A stretch of DNA of 64,000 bases from Inia geoffrensis (lineage: Eukaryota; Chordata; Mammalia; Artiodactyla; Iniidae), in contig CM070901.1 of NCBI GenBank assembly GCA_036417435.1, positions 4,252,001-4,316,000 on the forward strand. Direction: 5' to 3'. Both the position numbers and the translations under genes were made by a program. This document shows positions 1 through 12,360 of this stretch, in pieces (position 1 is the first letter of the stretch; each line of letters opens with the position of its first letter). The notes below the pieces were generated by a model. It was given only the letters and a program-made list of their open reading frames with translations. It searched no databases and was not told the origin of the DNA.

Positions 1-1250
1 TGTTTTCAGAAACCTTCTGACTCTGCAGAAGTCCATTCCTCTGACTAAAGAACTGATAAAATCTTAGAAAAATGGCAAACAGTAAGAGGCTTTAAAAGCA
101 CAGATTTATTAAGATGGAAACAGCCTTATTTGGGTCTTCACAAGAAATACCTTACATGTCATACTTACAGCTAAAGTCAGGCAGCAACACAAAAGTTAAC
201 TTTTAATTTCTCCCAGGATTCACTGAGTATTTACTTACCTTTTAGTGAAACTGCACTTTTACGTGAGGAAGACTGAACAGGCCCTGACACACCTTCCCCA
301 GACATGCTCACCTGCTTCCACCTTCCACGCTGATGACCCCAGAGCTGCTCCCCAGCTGGACTGCTCTGCGGTGTTCAAGCCACATGCAACCACCAGCTAC
401 CTACTAGACAGGTCATGCGGGCCTTCCACAGGCATCCAAGGTCCACGTGAGTGAGGCCTGCCCCACCAAGAAGCCACGTTTGTTCTTAACTTGGGTAGTT
501 CTGACGAATGCACACTGAATGAGAACGGAGGAAGCTGTTCTGTACTCTCGGCGTAGACAGCAGGGCTCTGAACTCTACATAATATTTCTTCTCCTTTGCT
601 CTTCAGCACTAGGCACTATGGTAACTTTATCTAAAACTGGGGCAAAACCTGTATTTCCTTGTATCTTGGAGTATTTCAACTTTCCCTTCCCAAGCCAACA
701 GGCGGGATCTGCGCCCTTCTGACAGTCACTGATTGGATGGTGCTCCACGTGGGAGGCCATCTTGGCACTGCAGTGACAAGGGCAGACCAGCGGTAAGTGT
801 ATTTTGCACAGAGCTCTGAGAAGCCCTCCAAAACCATACGAGACAAGGTTTGCCCTCCTGACCCCCATGACCATACTCCTTCTGCTTATGAAGGAGGACA
901 GAGACATTCACAACTGCAAAAGAATCAGAAAACATAACAGAGAGATGAATCAACTCTTCACGCTTAGTCAAAGACATCTAAACCCCTGCCTTCAAATGAG
1001 GCAGCAAATACCAGGACACAAATAAAACATCCTAAGAATCTGCAAGAAAGTGAAGTCTCTAATGTCTTTATTTCATCCCATTTCAATAAACAGCCACAGC
1101 TACTCAAAGGTGGGGAACGGGCGTAGGGAGAAAAACGTGCTGGAACTGGAGATAAAGGACAATATCACCTACCCAGACCCTCTGCCGTGACTGTGGCCCA
1201 TCCCAGACGCCCATCCACTTTCTTTCTTATTTTCTCCAAAACTCATTCAG
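1..1250. other. Non-coding DNA, no gene recognised
   Basis: No open frame here resembles a known protein. On the minus strand there is a polypyrimidine-rich acceptor-like site near 515-516 and a consensus donor (GTAAGT) at 235-240. Every frame between them contains a stop, so at most this could be an untranslated or lncRNA exon. The stretch at about 250-460 resembles a decayed ancient LINE. Nothing else stands out. Confidence 0.5.
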
Positions 1251-1254
1251 CCAC

Positions 1255-1640
1255 TTTTTGACCACAGCCAACGTGTCTACCAGTGGCTGGGAATACAAAA
1301 AGCACTAAGGCGATTCCAACCCATCAAGTTATTCGTAGGGGAGACAAAGAAACAGACTTTACAATATCAGGAAACAAGTATTCCACCAGACGCCATGGCA
1401 GGGACTGCCAGGACAAGAGCTGACGGGAAGGATGCCCAGGCAGCCTGGCAGCCAGGCCAGCCCTGCAGAGAAAACACTGAGGTGCGTCTGAAGGAACTGT
1501 GCGAGCTGGCCGGGCAGAGTACGGGGATGTCCCGACTGACGCAGAGACAGCGGGGCCACCACGAGCAGGGCAGGAAGACAGGAGCTAAGGACGCAGCAGA
1601 GCAAGTACCAACGCCCAAACCGCAGTTAGGAGACTAAGGG
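1255..1640 (-). repeat. Ancient LINE (L2-like) fragment
   Basis: The segment has the decayed pattern common in mammals for an antisense L2-like element: a 'gggagacaaagaaacagac' block followed by purine-rich text. It also produces overlapping short ORFs on both strands, none of which resembles a protein family. Assignment is from memory of consensus sequences, so it is tentative. Confidence 0.35.
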
Positions 1641-3190
1641 ATTGGAAATTATTCAAGACAATAGTTGAAGGATTTTAAACAAGGGAAAAACCTACCTAGA
1701 AACAGGTAGAAGGTGTTGGGGGTGTTTCCTTAAAAAATGAATCAACGGGTAGATAGACAAACAAATAAATTTAACTTAATCCTAAATTTTAAAAGGGAGA
1801 AAAAGTTAGAGGACACTAAAGGGGGAATCTATTTTTTAAAAAAGAGAAAGAAAGAAATAGCACTTCTTCTTGGTAATCTTACTTTTTCTTGGTAATTTTA
1901 AAGTATAGTATAGGATCGCTTAAGTCTGGATTTTCAAATATAAACTAAATTTTTTCATACATCTCATAAACCAAACTCAATACATTTTTTTAACAAATAT
2001 ATCTGTCTCCTTTATAATAACCTTGATTCTATTTTGATGCTAGTTCCTGACCTGTCATTAACTAAGAACCAAATAAAGAAGTATCAAAGCACTATAGCTT
2101 TTACCCCTATTAAAAACAAAACTTGAAACCATAAAGGTACAAGTAACTCTTTATAATCACATCACAGGAGAGGAAAGGGTCGATCTTCTGAGCACAGTGT
2201 TCAAGACCTTTGATAAGGTGGTACCTTCCCAGGTTAACTGCCTATGTGCCTCTTCTTGAGTTCATGAATATACAATGTATTTCTGGTCCATCTGGCTTGG
2301 CCTTTAAATGTTTTTTAAAATAATTATTGACATTTTGATTGTTCTTTTAAACTTTTAGCAATTAAAAATATGAAAAGATACTAAATAAAACATATCTGTT
2401 CTGAAGTGGAATAACTTCTTACTATGTCAGCATTTGATGAACACAAATCAAATGATAATTTTCCATCAATTCAAATTAGTAATTATTCCTAAGAAGGGAA
2501 TAACTTAGTTCAACATTTTCTCCATGAGGGGATTATTAGAACGTCATAAGGGAATTCATTTGGCAAATATATACAGTAAGCACCTTCTATGGGCAGAGAG
2601 AGGTTCCTTCTCCTTTACAGAAAAGCCAAACTACTTACCTTGAACTAGGAAGGGGCTAGCCTCTAAGGAAGGGAAACAGAAGGATACTTAGTGAACACCT
2701 TAGTAATAAGTCAGGTTCAAATCAATGTCATTTGACTCCTGGTCCTGTTTCAATGTATGTCCTAATTAGAGGAGCTCAGTTCTTACTTTGTTCCTTGTTG
2801 CCCAGGCCTCTAATTTACACCTAATCACCCAACTGGTCTCTGTCCTGACCCCACACCTCTCTCCATCCCCACCAACTTCGTGTCTGGCATATACTCCTGT
2901 TTTTTACCCAGTCCTGGTTCCCATCTCACCTCACTCTGAGATTTTTCAAAAATTCAGAGTTCAGACACCAAGCCCAGGTGAGACCTTTACCCATTTCACA
3001 GAGTAAACCTCCCTCATACCACGCCCTGTGGGCCCCTGTGTCTGCCATTCACCCTACACTTCCCTGAAATCAATTGCTCAACTGTCCTGGATGTTCTCTC
3101 ACTACTCGTATCTACCCAGACCTTCTGCCCCATACTGGCTCTGGGATGCAGTCATCTGCCATTCCCTGAATGGCCAGTTCTGACAAGAAT
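1641..3190. other. AT-rich non-coding DNA
   Basis: Mostly AT-rich unique sequence with no gene. Positions 2800-3180 are pyrimidine-rich and weakly resemble the sense strand of an L2-like element, but too decayed to assign firmly. Confidence 0.5.
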
Positions 3191-3640
3191 GGTCCCAGGC
3201 CCTTCAGGAAACACAAATATGTACAGGACATGATTCACACCTTCCAGAAGCATATATTCCAGGGAGGAAGCTAAGACAAGTACAACTACAGGGAGAGTCG
3301 ATAAGCACTAAAGGCCTAAAGAAGCAGAAGGAAGATTTCTTTGTACTTTTTGTGTAACATTTGAGCAGAGTCTTAAAGGATAAAGATGATTTTTAATCAC
3401 TGAGATTGAACAGCTGAAGTATAAAAAAAATGGAAATTAAAAGCAGTTAGAAAAGCATAAAGATAAAGCAGAGGCCAGAAAGGGTACAAAATTTATCAAA
3501 AAATGGTAAGTTGTCAGATGGGACCAACCTCTGGGGGAGAATAAAGAAGTGAATCTGGAAAGGCAGGTCAGGGTTGAGGCTGAAGACAGAGGTCCCGATA
3601 TAGAGCTGTTAAAGACGGGTGAGCCAGGAGTGATCATACA
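3190..3640 (-). repeat. Ancient L2-like fragment
   Basis: The text around 'catttgagcagagtcttaaa' (near 3357) and the gapped purine-rich stretch after it match the usual antisense appearance of L2 in mammalian genomes. No coding potential remains. Confidence 0.35.
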
Positions 3641-5439
3641 GACAATACCGCTCACGCCTGTCTCCCATCTTCTGCAATTAACCAAAACTGAGTTTTAAAA
3701 GCATAAAGACAGATCTTTGTTTAGATTACTTGTCTACTCACTGTGAGCTACTTACCAATACCCCCAAATTTCTTTCTTCAACCTGTGAATTGGTAGGACC
3801 CAGTAGGAAAATGGGGAGAACAATAAAGCAACAAATGGGAAAAGGAGGATCATAAAGGGAAGAGACACAGACTCACCCTTACAGCTGCCGCAGCTCTCCA
3901 GAGAGCAAACGGCCTGCCCCTCTGCTTGCAGGCAAGTATGCCTTCCAAATTCAGAGAAAGCTGGCCTTGATTTGAAACTAAGCTTAACATCAAATGCTGT
4001 GCAGCCAACTGGATCATCTTTCCAGGGGTCTCAATATGCATATGCAAATACCCCACAAACTTCACAATGAAGAAAAATGGATGTTCATTTGGGTCTTACT
4101 CTGGAAACACTGCCATTCAGAGGCTGACAACCCATCTTGTGAACAAAAAAGGCCTAGGAACTGTAGCGTGCCCTGCAGGGACCACAGCCCAGGAGACAGG
4201 GTGCCCTGGCAACCTGAGCACATCGTTGCAGCCCAGGCTCCTTTTTATTAAGTGAACCATTAATCACACTCCCCATGATCTCTCTCCTAAGCCAGGCACT
4301 CAACTCTTAAACTGAGTTCTGTGGATATTAATTTAACTCACCCTAAGACCCTGTGCTTGGCCTCTGAAAATATACAAAAACGAACCTGGACTCAATCCAG
4401 GACTTCAAAACCTTCTTTGTCAAGCTGTCTCTTCTTACATTATTTATGATCTACATATGTGTATGTGTATAAATATATATTTCTATATATTTCTTTAAGG
4501 TGGGTGTAGAAATGGTGATAAACAAAAAGGGCCTGAATTTATTGATACACTCCAAATTAATTAAAGAAAAAGGTAAACCAAAAATCACTGATAGAAAGTA
4601 GTTTTAAAATGGCCACGTAGGCTTGCTTAAGTAAAGAACATAACTTACATGTTAAGGCCTGTATCTGGGACAAGGAGGGCAGCTAGAAAGGACTAGAGAA
4701 CCAGCTCCTTGTTATCGATGGAAAAAGGAACAGGTTAGTCATCACGCTGTCATCACACTGTTCCCAAACACTTTCCAGCTCGGCCAGATAAGCAGGACAG
4801 GAGAGCCTGGCAAAGTCAAGCCCAGGAGCCAGAGAGGGAACTGCAGGTAGAGCTCAGGCCTTGGGGCCTGGAGGCAAAATCTCTGCTGCCAGGCTAAGGG
4901 CTTTGCCCTTAAGCAAAATGCAAACCATCTCGAGGTAAGGGAAGTGGTAAGCCTTCACACCCAGCTGAGAAAAATACCCTAAAAATGCCAAAAATGGTGA
5001 GAACAGCACACAGCACAAGCAGTACACTCAAGAGGGACTGTTTGGTTGGGACAGAACTAAAATTAACACTTAGATGTACTATTTTCTCTCACTAGTTTGA
5101 AGTGGAATTTTCTCTTCTATTATTAGTCAATTCTTATTTACAGTTATATGTATTTATCTAATTTATTTTAATTGATTTATAACACCGATTTCAGTAATAC
5201 CTGGCCACCAGTTGAGCTGAGACATTGGCTACATATGCTAGAAGGGTCTGATTACTAAATGTGAACTACTCCAAGGGCCACACAGCCTCAGCGAGAAATG
5301 ATGGTAGCAGTAGGGATGGACTTCCATCATAAATAATTTTTTAAATGAAAAAATCCTTTTTAAAAAGGCCATGTGGCATTTCTTACTGTTGCCTGAGGAA
5401 CACCTCCATTAAAATCACTTGCACTACATCAGAGACCAG
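3641..5439. other. Non-coding DNA, no gene seen
   Basis: Unique-looking sequence with only short shadow ORFs (60-85 codons) that have no recognisable similarity and overlap each other on both strands. No tandem repeat or strong palindrome was noticed. Confidence 0.5.
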
Positions 5440-5563
5440 TAGCTTTCCAATCTGTATATAACAACCATCTGGGGTACTTGCTTTTAAACGCCAGTGCTTG
5501 TACTTACCAAATCAGTGTCTCTGACACAGGCATTCTGAGGATCATAGTTTGAGAAACACAGTA
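5440..5563 (+). mobile_element. MER5-like hAT DNA transposon relic
   Basis: The segment retains 'ccatctggggtacttg' and ends in 'tagtttgagaaacacag'. This is the typical right end of MER5A-type non-autonomous hAT elements. It is strongly diverged and incomplete on the left. Confidence 0.5.
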
Positions 5564-6885
5564 ATAGGACAAATGCTTTGAAAATACAGCCTACCACGGT
5601 GATGGCAAGAAGGTCACTATATATTCTTGAACAGCTATATAAGTTTTCTAAAAATTATTTTCAATGTACAAATAGATATAACTATTTCAAGGAATCATAA
5701 GACAAATCCTTTAGGATTGATTTGATTAATCTCTAATAACTGCTTTGTAAGATAGGATTTTCACTGAAACAGGGAACACATATAATAAACAAATGAGAAC
5801 AAACTTAAGAGAGAGGCATGGCTACAGAGAAAAAGGAAACAGCCCATCATGATCTCTGAATCTTGGCAAAAGAAGAAATTAAAGGGAGAAACTGGTCAGT
5901 GGGGTTAACAAACATTTCAGTCATACATACTGTGCAAGAAGCAACAAGGACACGTAAGTTATTGTCAATACAGCAAAATGACAAACAAACAATGAAGCCT
6001 GGCCCTCATGAATCAAGGTATCTAATATAACGAAATGTGTTATTTATGAAATACTGACCAAACAAGCCTGTGATCACCCAGGAGCTTTCTGGCCTTTACT
6101 ATCTATCTACCACCTCTAACTAAGGACTGCTTCCTAGAACTGGCCTCCATAACGGGAATTTCTTCTTCTTTGATCCTATTTCATAGTAAGGATATAGCAA
6201 CATACCCTAACGTTCCTCATTCTAGAGGCAACAGAAATACTTCCCCACTACACAGCTGGGCTCTCGAATATTTGCTGACTTGAATCAAGGCCCTGGTATG
6301 GGCAATCAGAGGTGCAATGTCACTCTATCCTCAAGTCTTTTTTTGAGCATGTACTGTGAATGCAACAAGACTGCTAATTCAAGCAAGTGAAAACAAAACA
6401 CCACGCCTACTACCAAGAGCATGACAAAGGTAACACACAAGGCAATATGGACTATTAAGGAATCTAGTGGAATGTGGATTAGCAAATTCACATCCTTGAG
6501 TTTCAGTTTATTCTCACATTAAATGAAAAGGCCATTTTAGACAATTTATAAGTTTCCTTCCAGTGCTGAAAGTATTTGATTTAGTGAATTACGGACTTAA
6601 GGTCTCCTAAGGGAAACTACAAAATAATGGTGAATGGAAAATTTGATTTTGGAACAGCTGTTCTATGGTAGTATAAAATACAAACTGCAGATGGCATATG
6701 TACAGGATAACCTGGGTACCTTTATCTCTCAGTACAATCTCTGTACAACCTTAAAATATTCTGTTCAGGACAGAAAGACCAGAAATCTTAAAAATCTTTT
6801 GCGTGGTGAAGAATCTGGGAGGGGAAAAAAAAAAGTACAGATTTTGCTTGTTAACTTTTAAGTCTAAGTGAATAGAAGGAAAATT
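5564..6885. other. Non-coding DNA, no gene seen
   Basis: AT-rich sequence without recognisable genes, tandem repeats or young mobile elements. Confidence 0.5.
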
Positions 6886-7205
6886 GAGGTCATCAGGCGA
6901 TCCTAATCAAGTAAGACTGGTGCACTTTTAAGAAGAGGAGGAGACACATGAAGAAGGCCACATGACACAGGCAGAGACTGGAGTGGCGCATCTATCAGCC
7001 AAGGAGCGTCCAAGACTGCCGCCAACACAAAGGCTGAGAGAATGGCATGGGGCATGTTCTCCCAGGAGCCTGCACGGAGAGCACAACCCTGTGGGCAATT
7101 TGATTTCTGACTTCTGACCTTCAGAACTATGAGCGTAAACACCTGTTGTTTTAAGCCACCCAGTTTATGGTAATTTGTTGGGGCAGCCCTGGGAAACTAA
7201 TACAG
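6886..7205 (+). mobile_element. MLT1-class MaLR solo LTR, decayed
   Basis: The 3' end is diagnostic: 'ttgttttaagccacccag' near 7145 is followed by a terminal 'gcagccctgggaaactaat'. Upstream, 'ggtcatcaggcgatcctaatc' and the AAGAAGAGGAG block are the middle of the same LTR. No retroviral coding sequence is attached, so this is a solo LTR of an ancient endogenous retrovirus-like family. Confidence 0.75.
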
Positions 7206-8625
7206 GAGGTGTTAAGTACCGAGCCCAGAGCATCCATCACCTGGACCGTAGCAGTCAAGGGCTCCCAGAATAGCAGCGCCATCGTGAGCAGTGGCTGTGT
7301 AGTCCCAGGCTGGTGGCTTTCTGATCACGAAAGCGGCAGCAACTCCCTTGGTGACCCAGTATTGGGAAACTTTGCTAGAAGCTCAGACTCCCTCCCAGCC
7401 ACCAAATACTATTAAACATGGTGTAATAAATTCCTTCCTACTTAAGAGAGAGAGGGAGAGAACAATGAGAATGATTAGAAGAGCAGTGGGAGAAGCACCT
7501 AATAAAATACAACTCTTCATCAACAGCTGATACTTTGAACACTCTAGGTCACAAAATGACAAAGTGAAGTTGAAAACAATATGCCATTCAACAACCAAAA
7601 TATTTATCAAATGTAGAAACTTCATTAAAACTTTATTTTAGGTGTATATTAAAAATGTTTAAAAAAATGCCATTTTTCACTGAATACTTCACCTACTACT
7701 ATGCTATTCTAAATGTGTCTAAATACCAAAGACTGTTAAACACACACACACACACACACATAAAAGAAGTGAATTTTTAAGTTACCATAAAAAATTGAGA
7801 ATAAACATCAATTTATTCCTATAAAATCAATCCATCAATAAACATTCTTCTTGTATAATGTCTTTCAATTTACCTGTACTTGTTAAATAACAAACCATGC
7901 TTAGAAGTAAACTATTTGAAATAAGGACAAGCTATTTGCCTGAAATAAATTACCTATTGTCCAGTTCTGGGTCTCTTTATGACAGTATGCAAACATATCC
8001 TATTATTTTACTATAGGGTTCAACAGATATAAAAGGCAATGGAAGACTGGCAACTCCCTGCATTTTAGAGGTATGACAATTTTTCATAAACATGTCTAAC
8101 TGTTCCATTTTTCCAATCATAATATATAGAGGATATGTGGCTTTGCTATGGTTACAACCACAAAAAATTAGAGTAATTTGCCAGTTAAGTATGAGAATAT
8201 GAGAAAAATATCTTAACAATTAAAAAAACAGAATTGGAAGCACATTAGAAAGAATATTTTAATTTTTTCCATTTTTGAATCAGTATTTAAGTATCTTTCT
8301 GCAACTCTCATTTTTTTTGTTGTCCAAACTATAACCCCCAAGGCTCTTGTGGCTTTTTCTACCTGAGGAACTAAGGATTACTGCCCTCTCCCCGCAAAGT
8401 TTAGTAAAAACATTAACTCGTGCTGGGAACAATTAAATTATAAATATGGAAATCACAGGGCAAAAGGGAAGAATAATTAAGGCAGAGAAAGTAAAAATGG
8501 CAGCAGAGCTGGGTAGGAGCCTCTTCAGATAAAGCTGGGCAGCAGGGCCTGCCATCAGAAGAAACTGAGAAGACGTGTGTTTCCCACCACAAAACATCCT
8601 AAGAATAGAGAAAGAGGTGAAATGA
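7206..8625. other. AT-rich non-coding DNA
   Basis: No gene is recognised. It contains a perfect CA microsatellite at 7740-7760; the rest is AT-rich unique sequence. Confidence 0.5.
7740..7760. repeat. (CA)n microsatellite
   Basis: About ten uninterrupted CA units. Confidence 0.95.
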
Positions 8626-8795
8626 AACTAACACTCACTGAGCCTACTACCCTCCTTCTACAAAGATGTTGTCATTTACTCCTCAAAGCAATGTGACCTG
8701 AGCTGAGAAAACTACGGTCTGAACAAATCAAGTAACTCAAGCAAGGCCAGAGAGTAGGAGAGAAGCCTGGGCCTTAGTCTTTTTCACATCATGGT
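8626..8795 (-). mobile_element. MIR SINE, antisense
   Basis: The order 'tcatttactcctcaaagca', then a GAGAAAACTA block, then 'aagtaactcaagcaaggcc' and 'gagaagcctgggcctta' is the antisense MIR core and 3' region. It is old and diverged, with no target-site duplication visible. Confidence 0.7.
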
Positions 8796-9768
8796 AAACA
8801 CAGAAAATGATATTTGTGCAGCAAGGTCACACAAAGAGAAGAGGCTGGTAGCAGCTGCTGGCAACTAGCCCGGAAGCTCTGAAGCCCCAGGCCCCACCCC
8901 GAGGGGTCAATATTTCGGCCCACCTAGAACCCACTCCTGGCTAGGACTGGGAAATCCTTCTGTGTAAGCTCAAAACTGTTGCCTTTTCCATTCCATTCAA
9001 CCGCTTCTCAGCAGCTGCAACCAGGTCAGCCACAGCTAACTCTACTGAAAGCAAAGAGTCAGGTACCCCGCAAGTACCCCCAGGCCACAAACGCCCGTGA
9101 CTATAGCCTCTCCTTACAAATGCAGGCCCTTTTTAGAATTTTTTTTTTTTACTGGAAAAAAAGTCTTTTATAAAAGACTTATCAATAAATAAATAGCTTA
9201 ATAAAATGATTAAATTAGAATGCCAAAGAAAAAAAAGGCTTAGTCAATTTTTCTAACAAGAAAAAAAAAAATCTGTGCACCCTCTTGCTCATGTCAGAAA
9301 TTCTCTCTAACAGCGGAAAAAGCAGTCACTCCAGTCGACTTAGAATGAAAACTACTAGTTAAAGAAACACAGCAAAGCACATTCCTTCTAGGGCTATCAG
9401 TCAATCAAGCAAAGAAAAATGTCTGACATCAGAGTCCATCTTGGCTTAGCAGCAAGAAGGAAGTGGAGAGAGGGCAAATCCATTCAACATCACAGGATGG
9501 GTGTGGGATCCCCCCCGAGGCAAAGAATGACAGAAATCCCTGAACAGGTGAATAAATCTGAAAGAGGCTGATATATTTATGAGGCCTCTGAGATTAAACA
9601 CAAAATTTGGCAATGAATAACTGGGCGTTATTCTGAGAGGACTGGGGAAGATCAAGAGAACGTCATGAGGGATCAAAGGACCAGAAAAGGCGAACACAGT
9701 GCTGTGGAAAATCCCTGTCAGCCCAAACATCCATCCTAGAATCAGGTTTAGACCCTTGGTATTACCTT
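8796..9768. other. Non-coding DNA with a perfect 20-bp palindrome
   Basis: No gene is seen. The perfect palindrome aagtcttttataaaagactt occupies 9161-9180, just after a T-run (about 9139-9150) and an A-run. The short ORFs here overlap on both strands and are not recognisable. Confidence 0.55.
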
Positions 9769-9953
9769 CTAGGGCAGGACTGGGCCTCCAGTCTGACTGT
9801 ATAAACAAAGTTTTACTGGAACACAGCCACACCCACCTGTTCAGGTATGTCCACGGCTACAGTGGCAGTAGCTGTCACAGAGACCATACGGCTCACAAGC
9901 CCAGAAATATTTACTCTCTCATCCTTTAGAAACAAAGTCTGCGAACCCCTGTT
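9769..9953 (-). mobile_element. hAT-Charlie-type non-autonomous DNA transposon
   Basis: The sequence contains 'aaagttttactggaacacag', 'agagaccatacggctcac' and a terminal 'tctgcgaacccctg'. This is the antisense version of a very common mammalian non-autonomous hAT element whose other end reads caggggtcggcaaac. Only one end and the body are present. The subfamily name is not assigned. Confidence 0.7.
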
Positions 9954-11330
9954 CTCTACAAAAGCAACCTGGTATGAAAAAACTGCCTTTAATGACTTAC
10001 ACTGATTATCAATAGAAGACCAATGGCAAGATTTACAGAAAGGTCTATTTCCGTTAAGTAACAGAAAACATATAAATTTCTAAAATTGATAGACCAATTA
10101 AATAACTTCCATTCAGTTACACACTATTACGATTAACACTTTGGATAGCTATTAGCAAATAGCTCATTGTATCGGCTCGTTATATACATAGTATGACAGC
10201 TGTTATTTTAACAAAAGTTTAAAAAAAGAAGTTATCCTGCTCAAAAAAATTACGGAATGCTTCAAGACCATCTATCTGTCCTTCTCATTTCCACTGATCA
10301 ATAAAAACCATGAAATATATTCTCTAAGTGTTTTCCTTATTCTGTAAAGATATATAATACACAGGGATAATCAAACTATTAATCACCAAAAGAGGAATCA
10401 GCAGTTTAGAGGTTTTATAACTCTAAGAATGAATGGTTCTACATTAGTTCTATGTATAAGTTCAAAATTTCTCAACTGCTGTTACATCCTGCAAATAAAT
10501 ATATTTGATTACAATTATATAAATTCCCTATAAAATTGAAGGGAGGAAGAAATGAATTGAAACATTCAAAAGTATGAAGAAATGCTTCTTAAAACATCTT
10601 GTTATACATTTATAGAAATGCTGATAAAATAATTGCTGGTAAGGCAATTCAGAGCAAACATTAATCACACATGTCATTTCCAAAACACCCTTAGTATTAT
10701 GCTAAGTTTGCTGCCACGTTTTACGAATGATGTACAAAAACACCTACCCACATAACTCTTGAGCAAATATTTGAAGGGACAAATATATTAATTTGAATGA
10801 AACCAGGAATGTGGACAGTGTATTGCTTTATGCAGCTGCCCTGCACATTTTTTAAACACCAAAGCCTGTTTTAAAAAAAAAATCAAACAAAACCTGAAAG
10901 GAATTTTGGGGACCTATTACCTAATTAAGCAACTTCTTTTCCAAAACTGCATTAAGTAATCGTTATTCTCTCCTCTCCAGATGCCCTGAACAGTGGCTAC
11001 ACTAGTAATACTGGAAAGATACATTTTAAAACATCAGACAGTTCCAAGGAAAACAGTTTTTGGTTCTAGAAACACTGTAAAACTCTCTAATGATTTCTCA
11101 GACTACATACTTAAGTTAAAAAAAAAAAGAAAAGAAATCTACGTTTCAGTAAATGCACAAGAGTCGGGAAGAAAATACTTAAATGTTTGCAATAAACCAG
11201 AGCCTCACACTGCCAACTGCAACCACCAGAAAGATGAAGGGAGGGGAGTACGAGATCAGATACTCCTGCGCACAAACTATACCCGCGTTCTGGTCATGTG
11301 GAAACTACAAAATTGAGTTTTATTATTCGG
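9954..11330. other. AT-rich non-coding DNA
   Basis: No gene is recognised. Two overlapping ORFs of 107 and 136 codons near 11.0-11.6 kb have lysine-rich or low-complexity composition and no family resemblance, and I treat them as chance. Confidence 0.5.
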
Positions 11331-12360
11331 GTAGGTTAACACCCGAGGCCTCAAACCTCCCCTCCCCACCAGCATGCGGCCATCATACCAGGCGTGCTTT
11401 CCTCATTCTTGGAGTTAAGTGCTGCTTTAGGGGCTGGAAAAGCGCTCTTGAAATTGCCCAGCCAGGACAATGTGTGAGTGGGAAAGGGCGTGGAGGGCGC
11501 TGCAGGTGTGGCCCGAGTCAACGACCCCGAGCAGCACAGCAGTGCAAACTAGGAAACGAGTCTGCACTCCAGGGACGGTCTTTACTTTTTTAAGTGAAAA
11601 AATTTTTAACTGTGGAAAGAGCCCCAAGTAATTGTAAAAACGCTTAAGGATTGGGATTCTGACATTTCTTGGTTTTCATTTTCAGATAATTTCAAAGAAC
11701 GAGGAGGGGGCTTGTGAGAGAAACGCGTAAAATGAGGAGGGGGCTTGTGAGAGCCCCTCCTCCCCTCCATTAGTCACACCAACCGGTGGGTCCAAAGTGC
11801 GGCTGAACCTTGAAAGGAGACGAGCACCACGGGGTCCTAGGAACCTGCAGCTGCGCCCTCCTCATTTTACGCCTGTTTCTCTCACAACCTCCCCTTACAC
11901 TGCCCGTTTACCCCACACGCCCCCCCATCTCACAAGCCCCCTCCTCGTTTTACGCGTTTCTCTCAGAAGCCCCCTCCTCATTTTACGCGTTTCTCTCAGA
12001 AGCCCCCTCCTCGTTTTACGCGTTTCTCTTACAAGCCCCCCCTCCTCGTTTTGCGTGTTTACCTCACAACCTCCGCTTATCTTGCCCGTTTATCCCACAC
12101 GCAACACCCCTCCCTTGAGCCCCCGGGGCCGGGGGAAGTGCCCGCCCCCCAGCGGGAGCAGCGCCGTCCTCACCGCACATTGGCTGTGGAGGCCGTCAGT
12201 CTGAAGGGGGCGGGCCCTCCTGCTCGAGAGCCGAATCTCAGGACCGCGCGTCTTGCAAGGTCCCAGGCTGCCCCAGACCCCGGGAAAGCAACCAGCTTCC
12301 ACTAGGGGTGCCTTAGCCATTTAGTTTCGCCGCCCTCCTCCCGCCGTCCCCATAGTTTCT
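11331..12360. promoter_or_regulatory. GC-rich, CpG-containing shoulder of the CpG island
   Basis: G+C and CpG content rise sharply compared with the AT-rich flank. Repeated ACGCGT and GCCCG motifs lie partly inside the minisatellite. The block sits 1-2 kb from the main CpG island and may be its shore or an alternative promoter. No start site or exon can be defined by eye. Confidence 0.4.
11701..12110. repeat. 33-bp GC-rich minisatellite with an inverted partial copy
   Basis: Three near-identical 33-bp units begin at 11937, 11970 and 12003, each holding CCCCCTCCTC(A/G)TTTTACGCG. A diverged fourth begins at 12036 and an older one at about 11856. Two other units of a second type (11888-11921 and about 12070-12106, with TGCCCGTTTA) follow A-type units, giving an A-B, A-A-A-A'-B pattern. 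At 11701-11753 about 1.6 units occur in the opposite orientation, matching the 11928-11980 region with about 2-3 differences. Because 33 is divisible by three, the array yields repetitive chance ORFs in several frames. Confidence 0.85.

Noticed and set aside
241..514. Minus-strand internal exon bounded by a good acceptor and GTAAGT donor
   Set aside because: All three frames have stops, the segment resembles a decayed LINE, and a second donor lies inside it. It could still be a non-coding exon, but the support is too thin to list.
11937..12068. CRISPR-like array
   Set aside because: Units are contiguous 33-bp tandem copies without unique spacers, in a mammalian genome.
11797..12204. Repeat proteins with 11-residue periods (SSFYAFLSEAP-like)
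   Set aside because: The 33-bp minisatellite is divisible by three, so any frame through it is periodic. No start context, splice signals or similarity support translation.
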